A stretch of DNA of 64,000 nucleotides from Saprospiraceae bacterium (GCA_028285545.1 JANQPA010000036.1:124001-188000), one strand, 5' to 3'. Counted from the first letter of the stretch, positions 1 through 9,504 are shown. Numbers and translations are program-made. Notes: generated by a model from the letters alone, not told the origin.

Positions 1-1281
1 ATAGGCTGGGCGGAAACTAACTCCTTCAATTTTATTTGATCCATATTTTCCGTTATAAGTGTAGGTTGTTCGCCAATCACAAACCAAATGGCCATCGATG
101 AATAGCTTGATTGTTTTAGAAAGAAAATCAAACTTTAGTTTTACCTTAAACCAATAGCCATTATTATAGCGGAACCAATGTTTTTGGCCGTTAACCAACA
201 CATAAGCCCTTCCATCACTTTTGAAATAAACCTTAGCTCCGATTTCGTTATGCTGATTATACTGACTTAAGCATTTTTGGATGTCAAAATAACCACTTCG
301 ATGCTTGTATACTCCCATATCAAAACACAGTTCATAAATGCCGTATTGGCTTTCTCCTAAATTATAAATGACATCATCCTGATAATGACTGTTTTTGTAG
401 GGGTCACGGCAAATTTTCATCACCTTGCCATATTTATTATTCATTTGGTACACTCTAGCATCATTATAAGGATTGTGTTCATTCCATCTTTCCCAGTAGG
501 GAGATTGATCACAAAGGCCTCCCAGGTGATAGCTTTCAAAATCATCGTGTCTTAATTGTACGCCATAATTATAGCAGCCATCGTAAACAGGAGTGCAGCA
601 AATGTCCAATCTGTAATTACTATCGTGACCATAACGGCTGTCAATGACAAGAAGGTAAGTTCCAGGCTTTAGCTGAAGTGGACCTAAGTATTCTTTTTCA
701 TGACTATTAGAAGTGCTGTAGGCAAGTAACTTTTTATAGGTTTCAATTACTTTATCATAATGGTGATCATAATGAAAATCGCCATCAAATAATAACATCG
801 CCAAATTAGCATGCGCATTACTCAATTTAAATTCTACGATGCTTTCTTCGTGAAGGGTAAAATAATAAACCTGATCTCTACCATATAATTCTGTATGCAA
901 GCCCCAATAGCTATAGAAATTGTGGTTTTCAAATTTCTTAACTCCATATTGAGTATGGGAAATTTTATAATCTCCACATTCTACCCAGGCTTTTTCAAAT
1001 TCATAGAATGGTATGGATCTTTTACAGGTCAGGTAACTCCTTTTTTCTGCTTTACCATCGCTAGGCAGTTTTCTGATGATTGGATCTTCACCCTCTTCAA
1101 ATGGTTTAATGCCCAATCTTTTTATTTCTGTCTCTTCAGCTGTTAAATCATCATCAGGGCTTAATAAAGCTGTTTCATTGGTTTCTGGCTCAATCCTTAA
1201 TTCTTCTGATTCATTAAGACAAGAACTGAGTGAAAACATAAGTCCCACAATTGTAAAAAGTGTAAATAATTGTTTTTTCAT
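1..1281 (-). CDS. Lipoprotein with PPC-like and LamG-like regions (partial, C-terminus beyond window)
   Basis: The minus strand is open from an ATG at 1281 to the window edge (427 codons, no stop), so the C-terminus is missing. The N-terminus is a lipoprotein signal: basic MKKQ, hydrophobic stretch, then LSSC with the lipidated Cys at residue 21, so the protein is probably anchored in the outer membrane. Residues about 100-230 contain a stretch (YLGPLQLKPGTYLLVIDS) like bacterial pre-peptidase C-terminal (PPC) beta-sandwiches. The last 150 residues have the alternating pattern of concanavalin/LamG-like jelly rolls (KLFIDGHLVCDW). The protein is rich in His, Tyr and Cys. No enzyme motif is visible; a surface binding role is inference. 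Confidence 0.8.
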   Translation of the reverse strand, partial: MKKQLFTLFTIVGLMFSLSSCLNESEELRIEPETNETALLSPDDDLTAEETEIKRLGIKPFEEGEDPIIRKLPSDGKAEKRSYLTCKRSIPFYEFEKAWVECGDYKISHTQYGVKKFENHNFYSYWGLHTELYGRDQVYYFTLHEESIVEFKLSNAHANLAMLLFDGDFHYDHHYDKVIETYKKLLAYSTSNSHEKEYLGPLQLKPGTYLLVIDSRYGHDSNYRLDICCTPVYDGCYNYGVQLRHDDFESYHLGGLCDQSPYWERWNEHNPYNDARVYQMNNKYGKVMKICRDPYKNSHYQDDVIYNLGESQYGIYELCFDMGVYKHRSGYFDIQKCLSQYNQHNEIGAKVYFKSDGRAYVLVNGQKHWFRYNNGYWFKVKLKFDFLSKTIKLFIDGHLVCDWRTTYTYNGKYGSNKIEGVSFRPAY

Positions 1282-1410
1282 GATTAAATTTTAATGGTTT
1301 TCAATTGATTTTTGCCAAATAGAATAATTGTCTTAGAGAAGAGTTTTAATCAAAAAAAAGGTAAGGGCTAGCGGAATAGAATTATTTTAGTTCCGAGTTC
1401 AGTGTTAAAA

Positions 1411-1514
1411 GCCACGTAGTGGCGAAATAGATTAGCCGAGGACGTAAGCCGTCGGGCTCGAATAAAAAAGGCAAGGAATGGCAAAATAAAATAGCCGATG
1501 GCGCAAGCCATCGG
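1411..1514. repeat. Cluster of three short hairpins (REP-like)
   Basis: Three small inverted repeats follow one another: 1411-1423 (GCCAC-GTA-GTGGC), 1436-1455 (imperfect, CCGAGGAC-GTAA-GCCGTCGG) and 1495-1514 (perfect 8-bp stem CCGATGGC-GCAA-GCCATCGG). The second and third are related in sequence and carry GNRA-type loops. They lie between the divergent lipoprotein and DUF1028 genes and run into the upstream in-frame extension of the latter, which argues against that extension being coding. Confidence 0.6.
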
Positions 1515-1533
1515 GACAAAGGAAAAAAAGCCG

Positions 1534-2523
1534 ATGAGATCGAAATTATCCATATTGATAATATTGGGATTCATTTCTACCCTCAAGTCCCAACATACCT
1601 TTTCCATAGTAGCCATAGATACCATTACTTTGGAAATTGGTAGTGCCGGAGCAACTTGCTTAGATTCCAGGCAAGAAGGGGTCGGGGCTGTAGTTATAAG
1701 TGATATTATACCGGGAAGAGGGGCCATTCATTCCCAGGCCCTGCTAAATTTCTCCAATCAGGCTAATGCTCGAAAAAGGATGGAAGCTGGAGATAAGCCC
1801 CAACAAATTATTGACTGGCTTCGTCAAAATGACGTCCAAAGATTACCAGAACTGCGCCAGTATGGAATCGTAGCAATAGACCCTGCCGGGAACATTGAAA
1901 CAGCCGCTTTCACAGGACGCAATTGCCTGGATGTTAAAGGACAAATTCTGGGCTCAGATTATGCCATCCAGGGAAACATCTTAATTGGTACAGAAGTATT
2001 GGATTCCATGGAGCAGGCGTTTTTAAGAACGGAAGGTCTTTTGGAAGAAAAGTTAATGATGGCCCTTCAGGCGGCGGCTATACAAGGGGCTGATGTCAGG
2101 TGTTTGTCGGAAGGAGTATCTTCCCGGTCAGCTTTTATCAGAGTAGCGAAGCCAGGAGATGAAGAAAATCAATTTTATCTTGACCTGGCGGTTAATGTAA
2201 CTCCTTTTGGAATTGAACCTATTGAGGAATTGAATATAAGCTATCTGAAATTTAAATCAAAAGATAGGGGAGGATTACAAATAAAGGCCTATCCCAATCC
2301 TTTTTTTGACACCATTACCATAGAAACGCCTTACCCAGGGCCTTGGAAAGCCAACCTCTATGATATTGGCGGAAAAGAAATTAATCAATATAAATGGCAG
2401 GGAGATAAAATACTGATTGAAAATATTAACTTGAAAGCTTCAACTACACTGATTCTTCAGGTGGTGGATGAAAAAAGACCAAAAGCAATTTATTCTATAA
2501 AGTTATTCGGACGTGGCCAGTGA
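1534..2523 (+). CDS. DUF1028 family Ntn-hydrolase-like protein with T9SS sorting domain
   Basis: Product of 329 residues. After a signal peptide (MRSKLSILIILGFISTLKS) the sequence HTFSIVAID opens the DUF1028 domain (about residues 20-235), a putative Ntn-hydrolase fold of unknown substrate; the family also shows the GVGAVV and ALLNF blocks seen here. The last 80 residues carry the type IX secretion hallmark YPNPF and a beta-sandwich with an LYDIGGK-like turn, so the protein is probably exported to the cell surface. I chose the ATG at 1534 over the in-frame one at 1498 because it directly precedes the signal peptide and the earlier one lies in a hairpin repeat. The stop overlaps the next gene. 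Confidence 0.85.
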   Translation: MRSKLSILIILGFISTLKSQHTFSIVAIDTITLEIGSAGATCLDSRQEGVGAVVISDIIPGRGAIHSQALLNFSNQANARKRMEAGDKPQQIIDWLRQNDVQRLPELRQYGIVAIDPAGNIETAAFTGRNCLDVKGQILGSDYAIQGNILIGTEVLDSMEQAFLRTEGLLEEKLMMALQAAAIQGADVRCLSEGVSSRSAFIRVAKPGDEENQFYLDLAVNVTPFGIEPIEELNISYLKFKSKDRGGLQIKAYPNPFFDTITIETPYPGPWKANLYDIGGKEINQYKWQGDKILIENINLKASTTLILQVVDEKRPKAIYSIKLFGRGQ

Positions 2524-2977
2524 AATTATTAGCATTGATTTGATCAATTATCAAGATCAGTTACAAACCAAGAAAAAAGAAGGCAAAACCTTCCTTTTTG
2601 ACCAGATCAGAAAGAAGTGGCTGTCTCTACAACCAGAAGAATTGGTACGCCAACTTATGATTCAGTATTTAATTACTGAAAAAAATTATAATGCCAATCG
2701 TTTTTCTTTGGAAAAGGGCATTAAGGTGATGAACCAGGATCGAAGGTTTGATGTGCTGGTTTTTGATAAAAATATGAATCCTTTCGTTCTGATAGAATGT
2801 AAGGCTCCGAAGGTAAAGATCTCCGAGGCATCTTTTTCACAAATTCATGCTTATAATTATGATCTAAAAGTGCCATTTTTAATTTTATGTAATGGGATTC
2901 AAACCTATTGTTATGAAATAAATTGGGAAAAAAAGGAGGGCAGATTTTTAGATGAAATTCCGGATTATCCACAATAA
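2513..2977 (+). CDS. Solitary HSDR_N-type restriction nuclease-like domain protein
   Basis: Product of 154 residues matching the N-terminal nuclease domain of type I restriction R subunits (HSDR_N_2 type) without helicase or methylase parts. A PD-(D/E)xK core is visible: Asp80 in RRFDVLVFD, Glu95-x-Lys97 in LIECKAPK, then a QxxxY motif (Gln110-Tyr114). The start is a GTG at 2513 overlapping the DUF1028 stop by 11 bases, which implies translational coupling. Short stand-alone forms are common in Bacteroidota. With no hsdM or hsdS nearby it is not part of a classical type I system here; a role in DNA repair or defence is only inference. Confidence 0.8.
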   Translation: MASEIISIDLINYQDQLQTKKKEGKTFLFDQIRKKWLSLQPEELVRQLMIQYLITEKNYNANRFSLEKGIKVMNQDRRFDVLVFDKNMNPFVLIECKAPKVKISEASFSQIHAYNYDLKVPFLILCNGIQTYCYEINWEKKEGRFLDEIPDYPQ

Positions 2978-3136
2978 GGAATGATGAAAAATTAAATCAA
3001 TAATAATGCCATCAAATGGTTTTGTGTTGCTAAATTTGCTGCCACCATTTAAATGAAAAATTACTATTTTGTGAGGCAGAATGGGACCTTAAAAAGCCCG
3101 TAAAAGCGAACTAAAAGCACTAACCAAATAAATTAT

Positions 3137-4105
3137 ATGAGCAAGGAACGATTTCTCGTTACCGGAGCAAATGGACAAATCGGAACGGTATTAGTTACAA
3201 CCCTTCAACAAAGATTTGGACATGATCAAGTACTGGCCACAGATATCAAAGCCCCAATCATTAAGGAGGGCCTTTTTGAGCCGCTCGATGTTTTAAATAA
3301 AAAGCAAATTGGGGACATGGTCAGGAAGTATAAGATTACTCATTTGTTTCACCTTGCGGCTATCCTTTCTGCAAGTGGTGAACAGAATCCGAAACTGGCC
3401 TGGGAAGTTAATATGAATGGTTTTTTTAATGTTTTGGATGTAGCCAGGGAGCTAGATTTGAGGGTGTTTTTCCCCAGTTCAATTGCTGTCTTTGGCTCTA
3501 AGTCACAGAAAAAAGAAACTCCTCAGCACCTTTCCACTTACCCTGAAACAGTATATGGTATTAGCAAAGTAGCTGGAGAATACTGGAGTTTGTATTATCA
3601 TCAAAAATTTGGCGTTGACGTACGCTCGGTGCGATATCCTGGAATCATAAGTTATCAATCCTTACCTGGAGGAGGGACTACTGATTATGCGGTAGACATT
3701 TTTCACTCCGCTGTTAAGGGAGAAGCTTATACCTGCTTTTTAAAGGAAAATACCCGGCTACCAATGATGTATATGCCCGATGCCATTCGAGCAACACTTG
3801 CAGTTATGGATGCTCCTTCAGATGCCATTTCTGTAAGAACAAGCTATAATTTAGGTGGAATGAATTTCACTCCTTTAGAGCTGGCAGAAGAAATTCAAAA
3901 ACAGATGCCAGGATTTTCCATTTCCTATCAACCAGATTTTAGACAAGAAATTGCGGATACCTGGACAGAAAGTATAGACGACAGCCAGGCCCAGCTAGAC
4001 TGGAATTGGAAAGCTGAATACGATATAAGTTCTATGACAAAAGACATGTTGAAAAATTTGTCAGAACAATATGAACGTAGCAATAAGAGTGCGGAAATGG
4101 GGTGA
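3137..4105 (+). CDS. NAD-dependent epimerase/dehydratase-type L-threonine dehydrogenase
   Basis: Extended short-chain dehydrogenase of 322 residues. The Rossmann glycine motif GANGQIG spans residues 10-16. Ser114/115 and the YGISK motif (Tyr140, Lys144) give the catalytic set. It resembles the UDP-galactose-epimerase-like L-threonine 3-dehydrogenases of Bacteroidota and Cytophaga rather than zinc Tdh. This fits its position 57 bases upstream of kbl: the product, 2-amino-3-ketobutyrate, is the substrate of Kbl, so the pair converts threonine to glycine and acetyl-CoA in the cytoplasm. The substrate is assigned from family and neighbour. Confidence 0.88.
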   Translation: MSKERFLVTGANGQIGTVLVTTLQQRFGHDQVLATDIKAPIIKEGLFEPLDVLNKKQIGDMVRKYKITHLFHLAAILSASGEQNPKLAWEVNMNGFFNVLDVARELDLRVFFPSSIAVFGSKSQKKETPQHLSTYPETVYGISKVAGEYWSLYYHQKFGVDVRSVRYPGIISYQSLPGGGTTDYAVDIFHSAVKGEAYTCFLKENTRLPMMYMPDAIRATLAVMDAPSDAISVRTSYNLGGMNFTPLELAEEIQKQMPGFSISYQPDFRQEIADTWTESIDDSQAQLDWNWKAEYDISSMTKDMLKNLSEQYERSNKSAEMG

Positions 4106-4162
4106 TTTTTAAAAAGTAATTTGAATAAGAATTGATTAATAAAATAACCAAATAAAATAGCC

Positions 4163-5353
4163 ATGTTCAAATCTGTAGAACCTGCTTTAGAACAAGAATT
4201 ATCTGAAATAAAAGATGCTGGCCTTTATAAGGAGGAGAGAATTATCACTACTCCACAAGGTGCAGAGATTAAAACCACTGCTGGTAGTGAGGTCCTTAAT
4301 TTTTGTGCTAATAATTATCTTGGATTGTCTTCTCATCCCGATGTGATAAAAGCCGCAAAAGCAGCTATTGACACGCATGGCTTTGGAATGTCATCTGTTC
4401 GATTTATATGTGGCACTCAGGATATCCATAAAGAATTGGAGCAAAAAACCGCTGAATTTCTGGGGATGGAAGATGCCATTTTGTATGCTGCTGCTTTTGA
4501 TGCCAATGGTGGTTTATTTGAACCATTGCTTACTAAAGAGGATGCAATTATTTCCGATTCCCTTAATCATGCCTCCATTATTGATGGTATTCGTTTGTGC
4601 AAAGCTGCCAGGTATCGGTATAAGACAAACGATATGAGTGATTTGGAAGAAAAGCTTAAAGAAGCTCAGGGTGCCAGAAGAAGGATGATTGCCACAGATG
4701 GAGTGTTTTCTATGGATGGTACCATTGCTCAAATTGATAAAATATGTGACCTGGCAGACAAATATGATTCCATGGTTATGGTCGATGAATGTCATTCTAC
4801 CGGTTTCGTAGGTAAAACGGGAAGAGGAACTCATGAGCATTGTAATGCCATGGGTAGGGTAGATATCATTACTGGCACCTATGGAAAAGCCTTAGGAGGT
4901 GCTTCAGGTGGCTTTACTGCTGCACGCAAAGAAATTGTAGATGTACTCCGACAACGTTCCCGTCCATACCTTTTTTCAAATACTCTGGCTCCAGCTATTG
5001 TGGGTGCATCCATTAGTGTACTGGATATGCTCAGTGCTACTACCGAACTGAGGGATAAATTAGAGAACAATACCCTGTTTTTCCGCGAAGCCATGACAGA
5101 TGCCGGCTTTGATATCATTCCAGGGGTCCACCCAATTGTACCCATCATGTTGTATGATGCTAAATTATCTCAAGTGTTTGCCAATAAATTATTAGAGGAA
5201 GGGATTTATGTCATTGGCTTCTTTTATCCAGTAGTTCCGAAAGAAAAGGCACGTATCCGCGTTCAGCTTTCAGCAGGGCATGAAAGGGAACATCTAGAAA
5301 AGGCAGTGGCCGCCTTTACTAAAGTAGGTAAAGAACTAGGAGTCATTAAATAA
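4163..5353 (+). CDS. kbl: Glycine C-acetyltransferase (2-amino-3-ketobutyrate CoA ligase)
   Basis: Full-length (396 residues) alpha-oxoamine synthase. The pyridoxal phosphate lysine is Lys242 in [14 protein letters not shown], with the Asp208-Glu-Cys-His211 block that holds the cofactor ring and the [11 protein letters not shown]-terminal motif. It cleaves 2-amino-3-ketobutyrate with CoA to glycine and acetyl-CoA. It lies downstream of and probably in operon with the threonine dehydrogenase, and ends at a strong palindromic terminator. Related enzymes (BioF, serine palmitoyltransferase) are less likely given the partner gene. Confidence 0.95.
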   Translation: MFKSVEPALEQELSEIKDAGLYKEERIITTPQGAEIKTTAGSEVLNFCANNYLGLSSHPDVIKAAKAAIDTHGFGMSSVRFICGTQDIHKELEQKTAEFLGMEDAILYAAAFDANGGLFEPLLTKEDAIISDSLNHASIIDGIRLCKAARYRYKTNDMSDLEEKLKEAQGARRRMIATDGVFSMDGTIAQIDKICDLADKYDSMVMVDECHSTGFVGKTGRGTHEHCNAMGRVDIITGTYGKALGGASGGFTAARKEIVDVLRQRSRPYLFSNTLAPAIVGASISVLDMLSATTELRDKLENNTLFFREAMTDAGFDIIPGVHPIVPIMLYDAKLSQVFANKLLEEGIYVIGFFYPVVPKEKARIRVQLSAGHEREHLEKAVAAFTKVGKELGVIK

Positions 5354-5385
5354 AAAGATGGGCGGCGGCCGCCGCCCATCTTTTT
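5352..5385. terminator. Perfect 17-bp palindromic bidirectional terminator
   Basis: Perfect inverted repeat with A/T-rich ends and a GC-rich core (GATGGGCGGCGG and its complement) flanked by AAAAA and TTTTT, so it can terminate both strands. It lies between the convergent kbl and DUF1501 genes. Confidence 0.9.
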
Positions 5386-5387
5386 AT

Positions 5388-6950
5388 TTAATTAGATTTT
5401 ATTACTCGAATCGTTTTTTGTTTACCCTCCATCATCAACCTTAGGTAATAATTCCCAGCAGGTAAATCATTTGTTTCTAATGAAAATTGCTGATCACCTT
5501 GCGGAATCTGTTTACTGAAAAATACTTTGCGCTCACTTCCAATGGCGTCAAATAAACTCAAACGGGCCCAGCCACCTTCAGATAAAAAGGAAACGCTTAT
5601 CCAATCATTAAATGGATTTGGATAAGAGCTAAGATTAATTTGTTCTTTGAAAACATCCTCCTCATTTGTTGATGTAATGGCAGAACAATCTCTTAGAATG
5701 GGAAGATAATTAAACTCTTCATGCAACAAAGAGCGAATACTTGACTCCTCGACCTCAAACCAATCTTTCAAAATTGATCCATACACATCCCTAAAATCAT
5801 ACTGCATGGGAACTCCTTCCTGTACCTGCACCTCTTCAGCAATATCTGGATTTTCTCCCAGTATTGTTGGATTTACACAGGAACCAAATAGAAATAAAGG
5901 AGCGGCAGTACCATGATCCGTTCCAAAACTGAAGTTTGATCTTATCTGTCGACCAAATTCTGAAAAAGTCATGCTGATAACTCTCTCTTCAATATTCAAC
6001 ATGTTGAGATCTTTTTGAAAGGCATCTACTGCTTCGGAAAGTATTTGCAGTAGGTTGGCGTGTACCCCTGTTGTGGATTCTCCTTCCACAATCTGATTGG
6101 CATGGGTATCGAATCCTCCCAAACGAACTACATAGACTTTTGTACTTAATCCGCCAGAGATAAGTAATGCGACCGTTTTTAACTGCCGAGCCAGACTATT
6201 ATCTGGATACTCGATCATATTATTACCGCCTTCTGCTGCAGCCAGAATATTCTCAGAATAAGCGTTGGTTTGAGTAATGGTGGTCCGCAAAAACTGTAAT
6301 TCTTCACCATAAAGAGAATTGGGAATTTCGCCGCCATCTCCTTCCGCCAATGGACTTAAGGCAAAGGGATCATTAAGGGTGAGACTAAAATTAGCAGCTT
6401 GCCCCTGACATGTTTCCGAAACCACAGACCCCAGCGTAATGGCTAAGGGATCTGGATAATCTTCATTGGGATAGTTTTCTGGATAATCACCATGTAAGGA
6501 ATCCAAGTACCTTCCAAACCATCCGGAGGTCCAAAATTGATCAGAGGGAGAGGCCGTAGTCCAAATATCAGTTGACCTAAAATGCGACCGATTTTGGTTT
6601 GGATAACCTACACTTTGAACAATACCTAATTTGCTGTCATCATAAAGAGATTGAAATCCACCCATATTGGGATGCAAACTCAATGTATCTGTCAACTCAA
6701 GCAGTTTATTTTCCGGTAAAATGATATTAGGTCTTGCAGCAGCTAGTCGATCGTACTGATCCAATGGAATTAGCGTGTTAAGACCGTCATTGCCACCATT
6801 TAATTGGATAAGAACCAAAACCTTATCATTTTCTTGCTTGATATGATTGAACATGGGGCTGCTGGCAATAGCCGTAATAGGCATTCCATTTAATAAAATA
6901 GGGAGACTTGCAGCAGTACCGGTATATTTTAAAAATTGTCTTCTTTTCAT
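5388..6950 (-). CDS. DUF1501 family protein with T9SS sorting domain
   Basis: Product of 520 residues. The N-terminus MKRRQFLKYTGTAASLPILL is a Tat-like signal peptide. The DUF1501 domain (about residues 40-420) has an alkaline-phosphatase/sulfatase-like architecture, with GGFDTHANQ and SEFGRQ...GTDHG blocks that are typical metal-binding positions in that fold. The C-terminal 75 residues (SSYPNPFNDW... to the end) are a Por/T9SS sorting domain. The gene is 39 bases downstream of the DUF1800 gene; the two families are routinely paired in Bacteroidota and Planctomycetes. The biochemical activity of the pair is not established. Confidence 0.9.
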   Translation of the reverse strand: MKRRQFLKYTGTAASLPILLNGMPITAIASSPMFNHIKQENDKVLVLIQLNGGNDGLNTLIPLDQYDRLAAARPNIILPENKLLELTDTLSLHPNMGGFQSLYDDSKLGIVQSVGYPNQNRSHFRSTDIWTTASPSDQFWTSGWFGRYLDSLHGDYPENYPNEDYPDPLAITLGSVVSETCQGQAANFSLTLNDPFALSPLAEGDGGEIPNSLYGEELQFLRTTITQTNAYSENILAAAEGGNNMIEYPDNSLARQLKTVALLISGGLSTKVYVVRLGGFDTHANQIVEGESTTGVHANLLQILSEAVDAFQKDLNMLNIEERVISMTFSEFGRQIRSNFSFGTDHGTAAPLFLFGSCVNPTILGENPDIAEEVQVQEGVPMQYDFRDVYGSILKDWFEVEESSIRSLLHEEFNYLPILRDCSAITSTNEEDVFKEQINLSSYPNPFNDWISVSFLSEGGWARLSLFDAIGSERKVFFSKQIPQGDQQFSLETNDLPAGNYYLRLMMEGKQKTIRVIKSN

Positions 6951-6989
6951 TTTGAAAAAATAAATAGATGGATAAAATGAATGTTTTCC

Positions 6990-8648
6990 CTAAATCAGAT
7001 TGAACTCTGCCATATTGCACATCGTTTTTATCAACAATCTAATTTTATTGTCGATAATATCTCTCAAATCTGAATTCTCAGGATCTTCCAGGTATTGAAG
7101 ATATTCTACTGTCCATTCAAAATCGGGTAAGCCGGGTATTAAAATTTCTTTAAGCCCTTTTACCTGAGCCTCCGTTATGGGCATGGGAAAAAGAATAGCT
7201 GCAATTTCATTAATTAAATCATTAGGCTCGGAAGGATTGTCCAAACTATTGATGAACTCCAATGCTGGAAAGGCCAGATGGAATCCCTTTATTTTATAGC
7301 CTGTTGTTACCGCAAAATCAGACAATTTCATTCGAGCTGTAAAGGTAGTGGCATTGATCCAGGTCCTGTAATAGAGTGGTTCCTGGTAAAAAGCTTTCCA
7401 GCCGGCGACATCAGGAGGATTAAAGTATTCCATCTGCTGTAAGGTCGTTAACCGATCCATACCATACCAAATGATATAGGACTTTTGATAATCGTCTGGT
7501 TTAGCGAAGTTCAATTGCTTAAACACAGAAAGAGTAAAGTCAAAAGGAGTTTTAATCATTGCACCTTTAAGTGCTTGATCAAAAAAATGTTGACTTTTTA
7601 ATAAAGCCATTAAGGCTGGCTTTAAGTCATAATTATTATCAATTAACAGCTGGGCCATTGGTTCGATAACATTTTTCTCAATATCCTCTTCGATTTGATA
7701 ATAAACAAACCATCGGTAGAGTTTTCGGCTTATAAACCTGGCCACTTCATCTTGCTTAAAAATAATGTCTACAACATGAGCGTACTCATTTTCAGCCATA
7801 TCCGGGATGACCTCATTATTAAACCTATGAGACAGTTGTTTTTCTCCCTTGTCATGCCTGGCAGGGTAAAATTGTGCATCTACCTTAGTATCCTCACGAC
7901 CTGCATATCCCAAATCTACCCAACCAGTCAATGCTCTGGCTATCTCTTTTACGTCTTCTTCAGTAAAAGTTGAATAATCTCCTGGGCCAGCTAACTCTCC
8001 CTTGCCAATAGCAAATAATTCCAAAAGTTCTCTTGAGTAATTTTCATTTGGTGCACGTAGAGAATTTTGTCGGCCATTCAAAAATCGGAGCATACTGGGA
8101 TCAATGGTGATGGCCTTGACCAGTGCTCTGAAATTCCCCCAGGCATTTTCTCTTAGTAAGCTGATATATTGATACAAAAACCTGGGTTCCTGAATATTAT
8201 TGATGGCAAAATGATTGTGCCAAAACAAGGTGAGTTTCTCCCGGATAGAAATTCCTTCGTCTAGCATCTGACCCCACATCCAAGCCTTCAAACTCCGTCT
8301 GCGATATCCTCTTAAATTAATGGTTGCGGAATTGGGAGCATTAATCCAGGTTTCACCAATGGCTACATTGGGATCTCTTTGGTAATCATAATTAAGAGGT
8401 GGATCTGGTAATGGTTTTTCTGAGAATAATTGATCAAGGGTGGCCTCAAGTCCTAATTCAAAAGCTTCTTTAATACTTTCTTTAGTAGGAGCGAAAGTGG
8501 TTCTTTTGAGAAGGTGCCTTGCTTGTTCGATGGTCCATTCCCCCTGGTATGCCTGAAACCCAGCATCGAGATTTTTAAATTTCAAAGGAGGTGATGGAGC
8601 TTGGCGCTTATTCCCTAAAAGGGTGTTTAATGTAGCTCTTCTATCCAT
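6990..8648 (-). CDS. DUF1800 family protein
   Basis: Product of 552 residues spanning the whole DUF1800 domain, with the family blocks TLFWHNHFA and NYSRELLELFAIG clearly present. No signal peptide is visible at the N-terminus (MDRRATLNTLLGNKRQ), unlike its DUF1501 partner just downstream. The two genes form a two-gene operon transcribed leftward. DUF1800 proteins are abundant, uncharacterised and usually predicted extracytoplasmic; no catalytic assignment can be made from sequence. Confidence 0.88.
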   Translation of the reverse strand: MDRRATLNTLLGNKRQAPSPPLKFKNLDAGFQAYQGEWTIEQARHLLKRTTFAPTKESIKEAFELGLEATLDQLFSEKPLPDPPLNYDYQRDPNVAIGETWINAPNSATINLRGYRRRSLKAWMWGQMLDEGISIREKLTLFWHNHFAINNIQEPRFLYQYISLLRENAWGNFRALVKAITIDPSMLRFLNGRQNSLRAPNENYSRELLELFAIGKGELAGPGDYSTFTEEDVKEIARALTGWVDLGYAGREDTKVDAQFYPARHDKGEKQLSHRFNNEVIPDMAENEYAHVVDIIFKQDEVARFISRKLYRWFVYYQIEEDIEKNVIEPMAQLLIDNNYDLKPALMALLKSQHFFDQALKGAMIKTPFDFTLSVFKQLNFAKPDDYQKSYIIWYGMDRLTTLQQMEYFNPPDVAGWKAFYQEPLYYRTWINATTFTARMKLSDFAVTTGYKIKGFHLAFPALEFINSLDNPSEPNDLINEIAAILFPMPITEAQVKGLKEILIPGLPDFEWTVEYLQYLEDPENSDLRDIIDNKIRLLIKTMCNMAEFNLI

Positions 8649-8685
8649 AAAGAGATGTGTTTAATGAAGGTAATTGCTAAGGAGT

Positions 8686-8729
8686 ATGCATTTAAATTAT
8701 TGGAGCTTGCTCCAATAATTTAAATGCAT
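8686..8729. promoter_or_regulatory. Perfect 21-bp inverted repeat between divergent genes
   Basis: Arms 8686-8706 and 8709-8729 are perfectly complementary around a 2-base centre (ATTGGAGC-TT-GCTCCAAT at the core). It sits in the space between the DUF1800 start (8648, leftward) and a rightward lipoprotein gene (8840), so it is not at the 3' end of any gene. It may be an operator, a repeat remnant or a 5' UTR hairpin. Confidence 0.6.
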
Positions 8730-8839
8730 TTTCTCAGATTCATATGTTAGACTAATCTAAAAGTAATAGGTTTATTCTAGTGATGGAAAAAAATATTTTA
8801 TTTTGGCAGCTGATTGATGAATGAACTAAAAAAAATGGA

Positions 8840-9376
8840 ATGAAAAAGACATTTTTCTTATTTGCAATACTGATTATCGCTTTCAGCTGTGGTGGTAATG
8901 AAACAGAAACACCAAAACAACAACGAATTGATGGCTCAGCAGCACCAGCGGTAATTCCTGATAAAGATAAATTTCCCAGAGAAGTAACGGCTTTAACCTC
9001 CAATTATGGGAATGGTAAAGATTGTTGGATGTTTGAATATTATCTAATATCACCTATTGATTCTGCAAAAACCTATGCCAATATGGGTCGATGGTTTCAA
9101 TTTAATCCAGATGGAACCTTTACTAATGGTCGGTGGCAGAAAGATATTGGATATGGTACCTGGTTTTTAAGAGAAGGTCCCTATGGCCCGTTCCTTAAAT
9201 TAGATAATGTAATAGATTCAGAAGACATGGAATTTGAATTGCAGGGCTTAAGTGCTTCAATGGAGGAATGGTCATGGGTTGGAACTAGCACTTATAACCG
9301 TAGAAACAATTTTGCCAAAGCGATTCGACTTTATAGTAAACCAACGAAAGCACAATTTAGCTTTACCAGAGACTAG
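8840..9376 (+). CDS. Hypothetical lipoprotein
   Basis: Product of 178 residues with a clear lipoprotein signal: MKKTFFLFAILIIAFSC, Cys17. The mature part (about 160 residues) is rich in Trp, Tyr and Gly (GTWFLREGPYGPF, MEEWSWVGTSTY) and looks like a small beta-barrel of the lipocalin-like type seen in many Bacteroidota lipoproteins. I do not recognise a named family. It lies upstream of an amylase-family lipoprotein gene, separated by a repetitive 128-base spacer, so co-transcription is uncertain. Confidence 0.75.
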   Translation: MKKTFFLFAILIIAFSCGGNETETPKQQRIDGSAAPAVIPDKDKFPREVTALTSNYGNGKDCWMFEYYLISPIDSAKTYANMGRWFQFNPDGTFTNGRWQKDIGYGTWFLREGPYGPFLKLDNVIDSEDMEFELQGLSASMEEWSWVGTSTYNRRNNFAKAIRLYSKPTKAQFSFTRD

Positions 9377-9420
9377 CCTGGGTAATAGTTATTGGTTGTT
9401 CGTTAATCGTTTTTCGTCAG

Positions 9421-9481
9421 TAACCAAATAACCATTACCGAATAACGATTACCGAATAACCGATAACCAATTACCGATTAG
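9421..9481. repeat. Degenerate tandem repeat, period about 14 bp
   Basis: ATTACCGAATAAC occurs at 9434-9446 and again at 9448-9460, with further decayed copies (ATAACCATTACCG, ATAACCAATTACCG) on either side. Noncoding spacer between two lipoprotein genes. Confidence 0.6.
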
Positions 9482-9504
9482 TATGAAAATAAAATTCAAT
9501 TAAA

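Noticed and set aside
1368-1727. 119-codon minus-strand frame over the start of DUF1028
   Set aside because: Antisense to a clear gene, overlaps hairpin repeats, no recognisable domain.
2513-2977. Type I restriction-modification system
   Set aside because: Only the N-terminal nuclease-like domain is present; no helicase, hsdM or hsdS.
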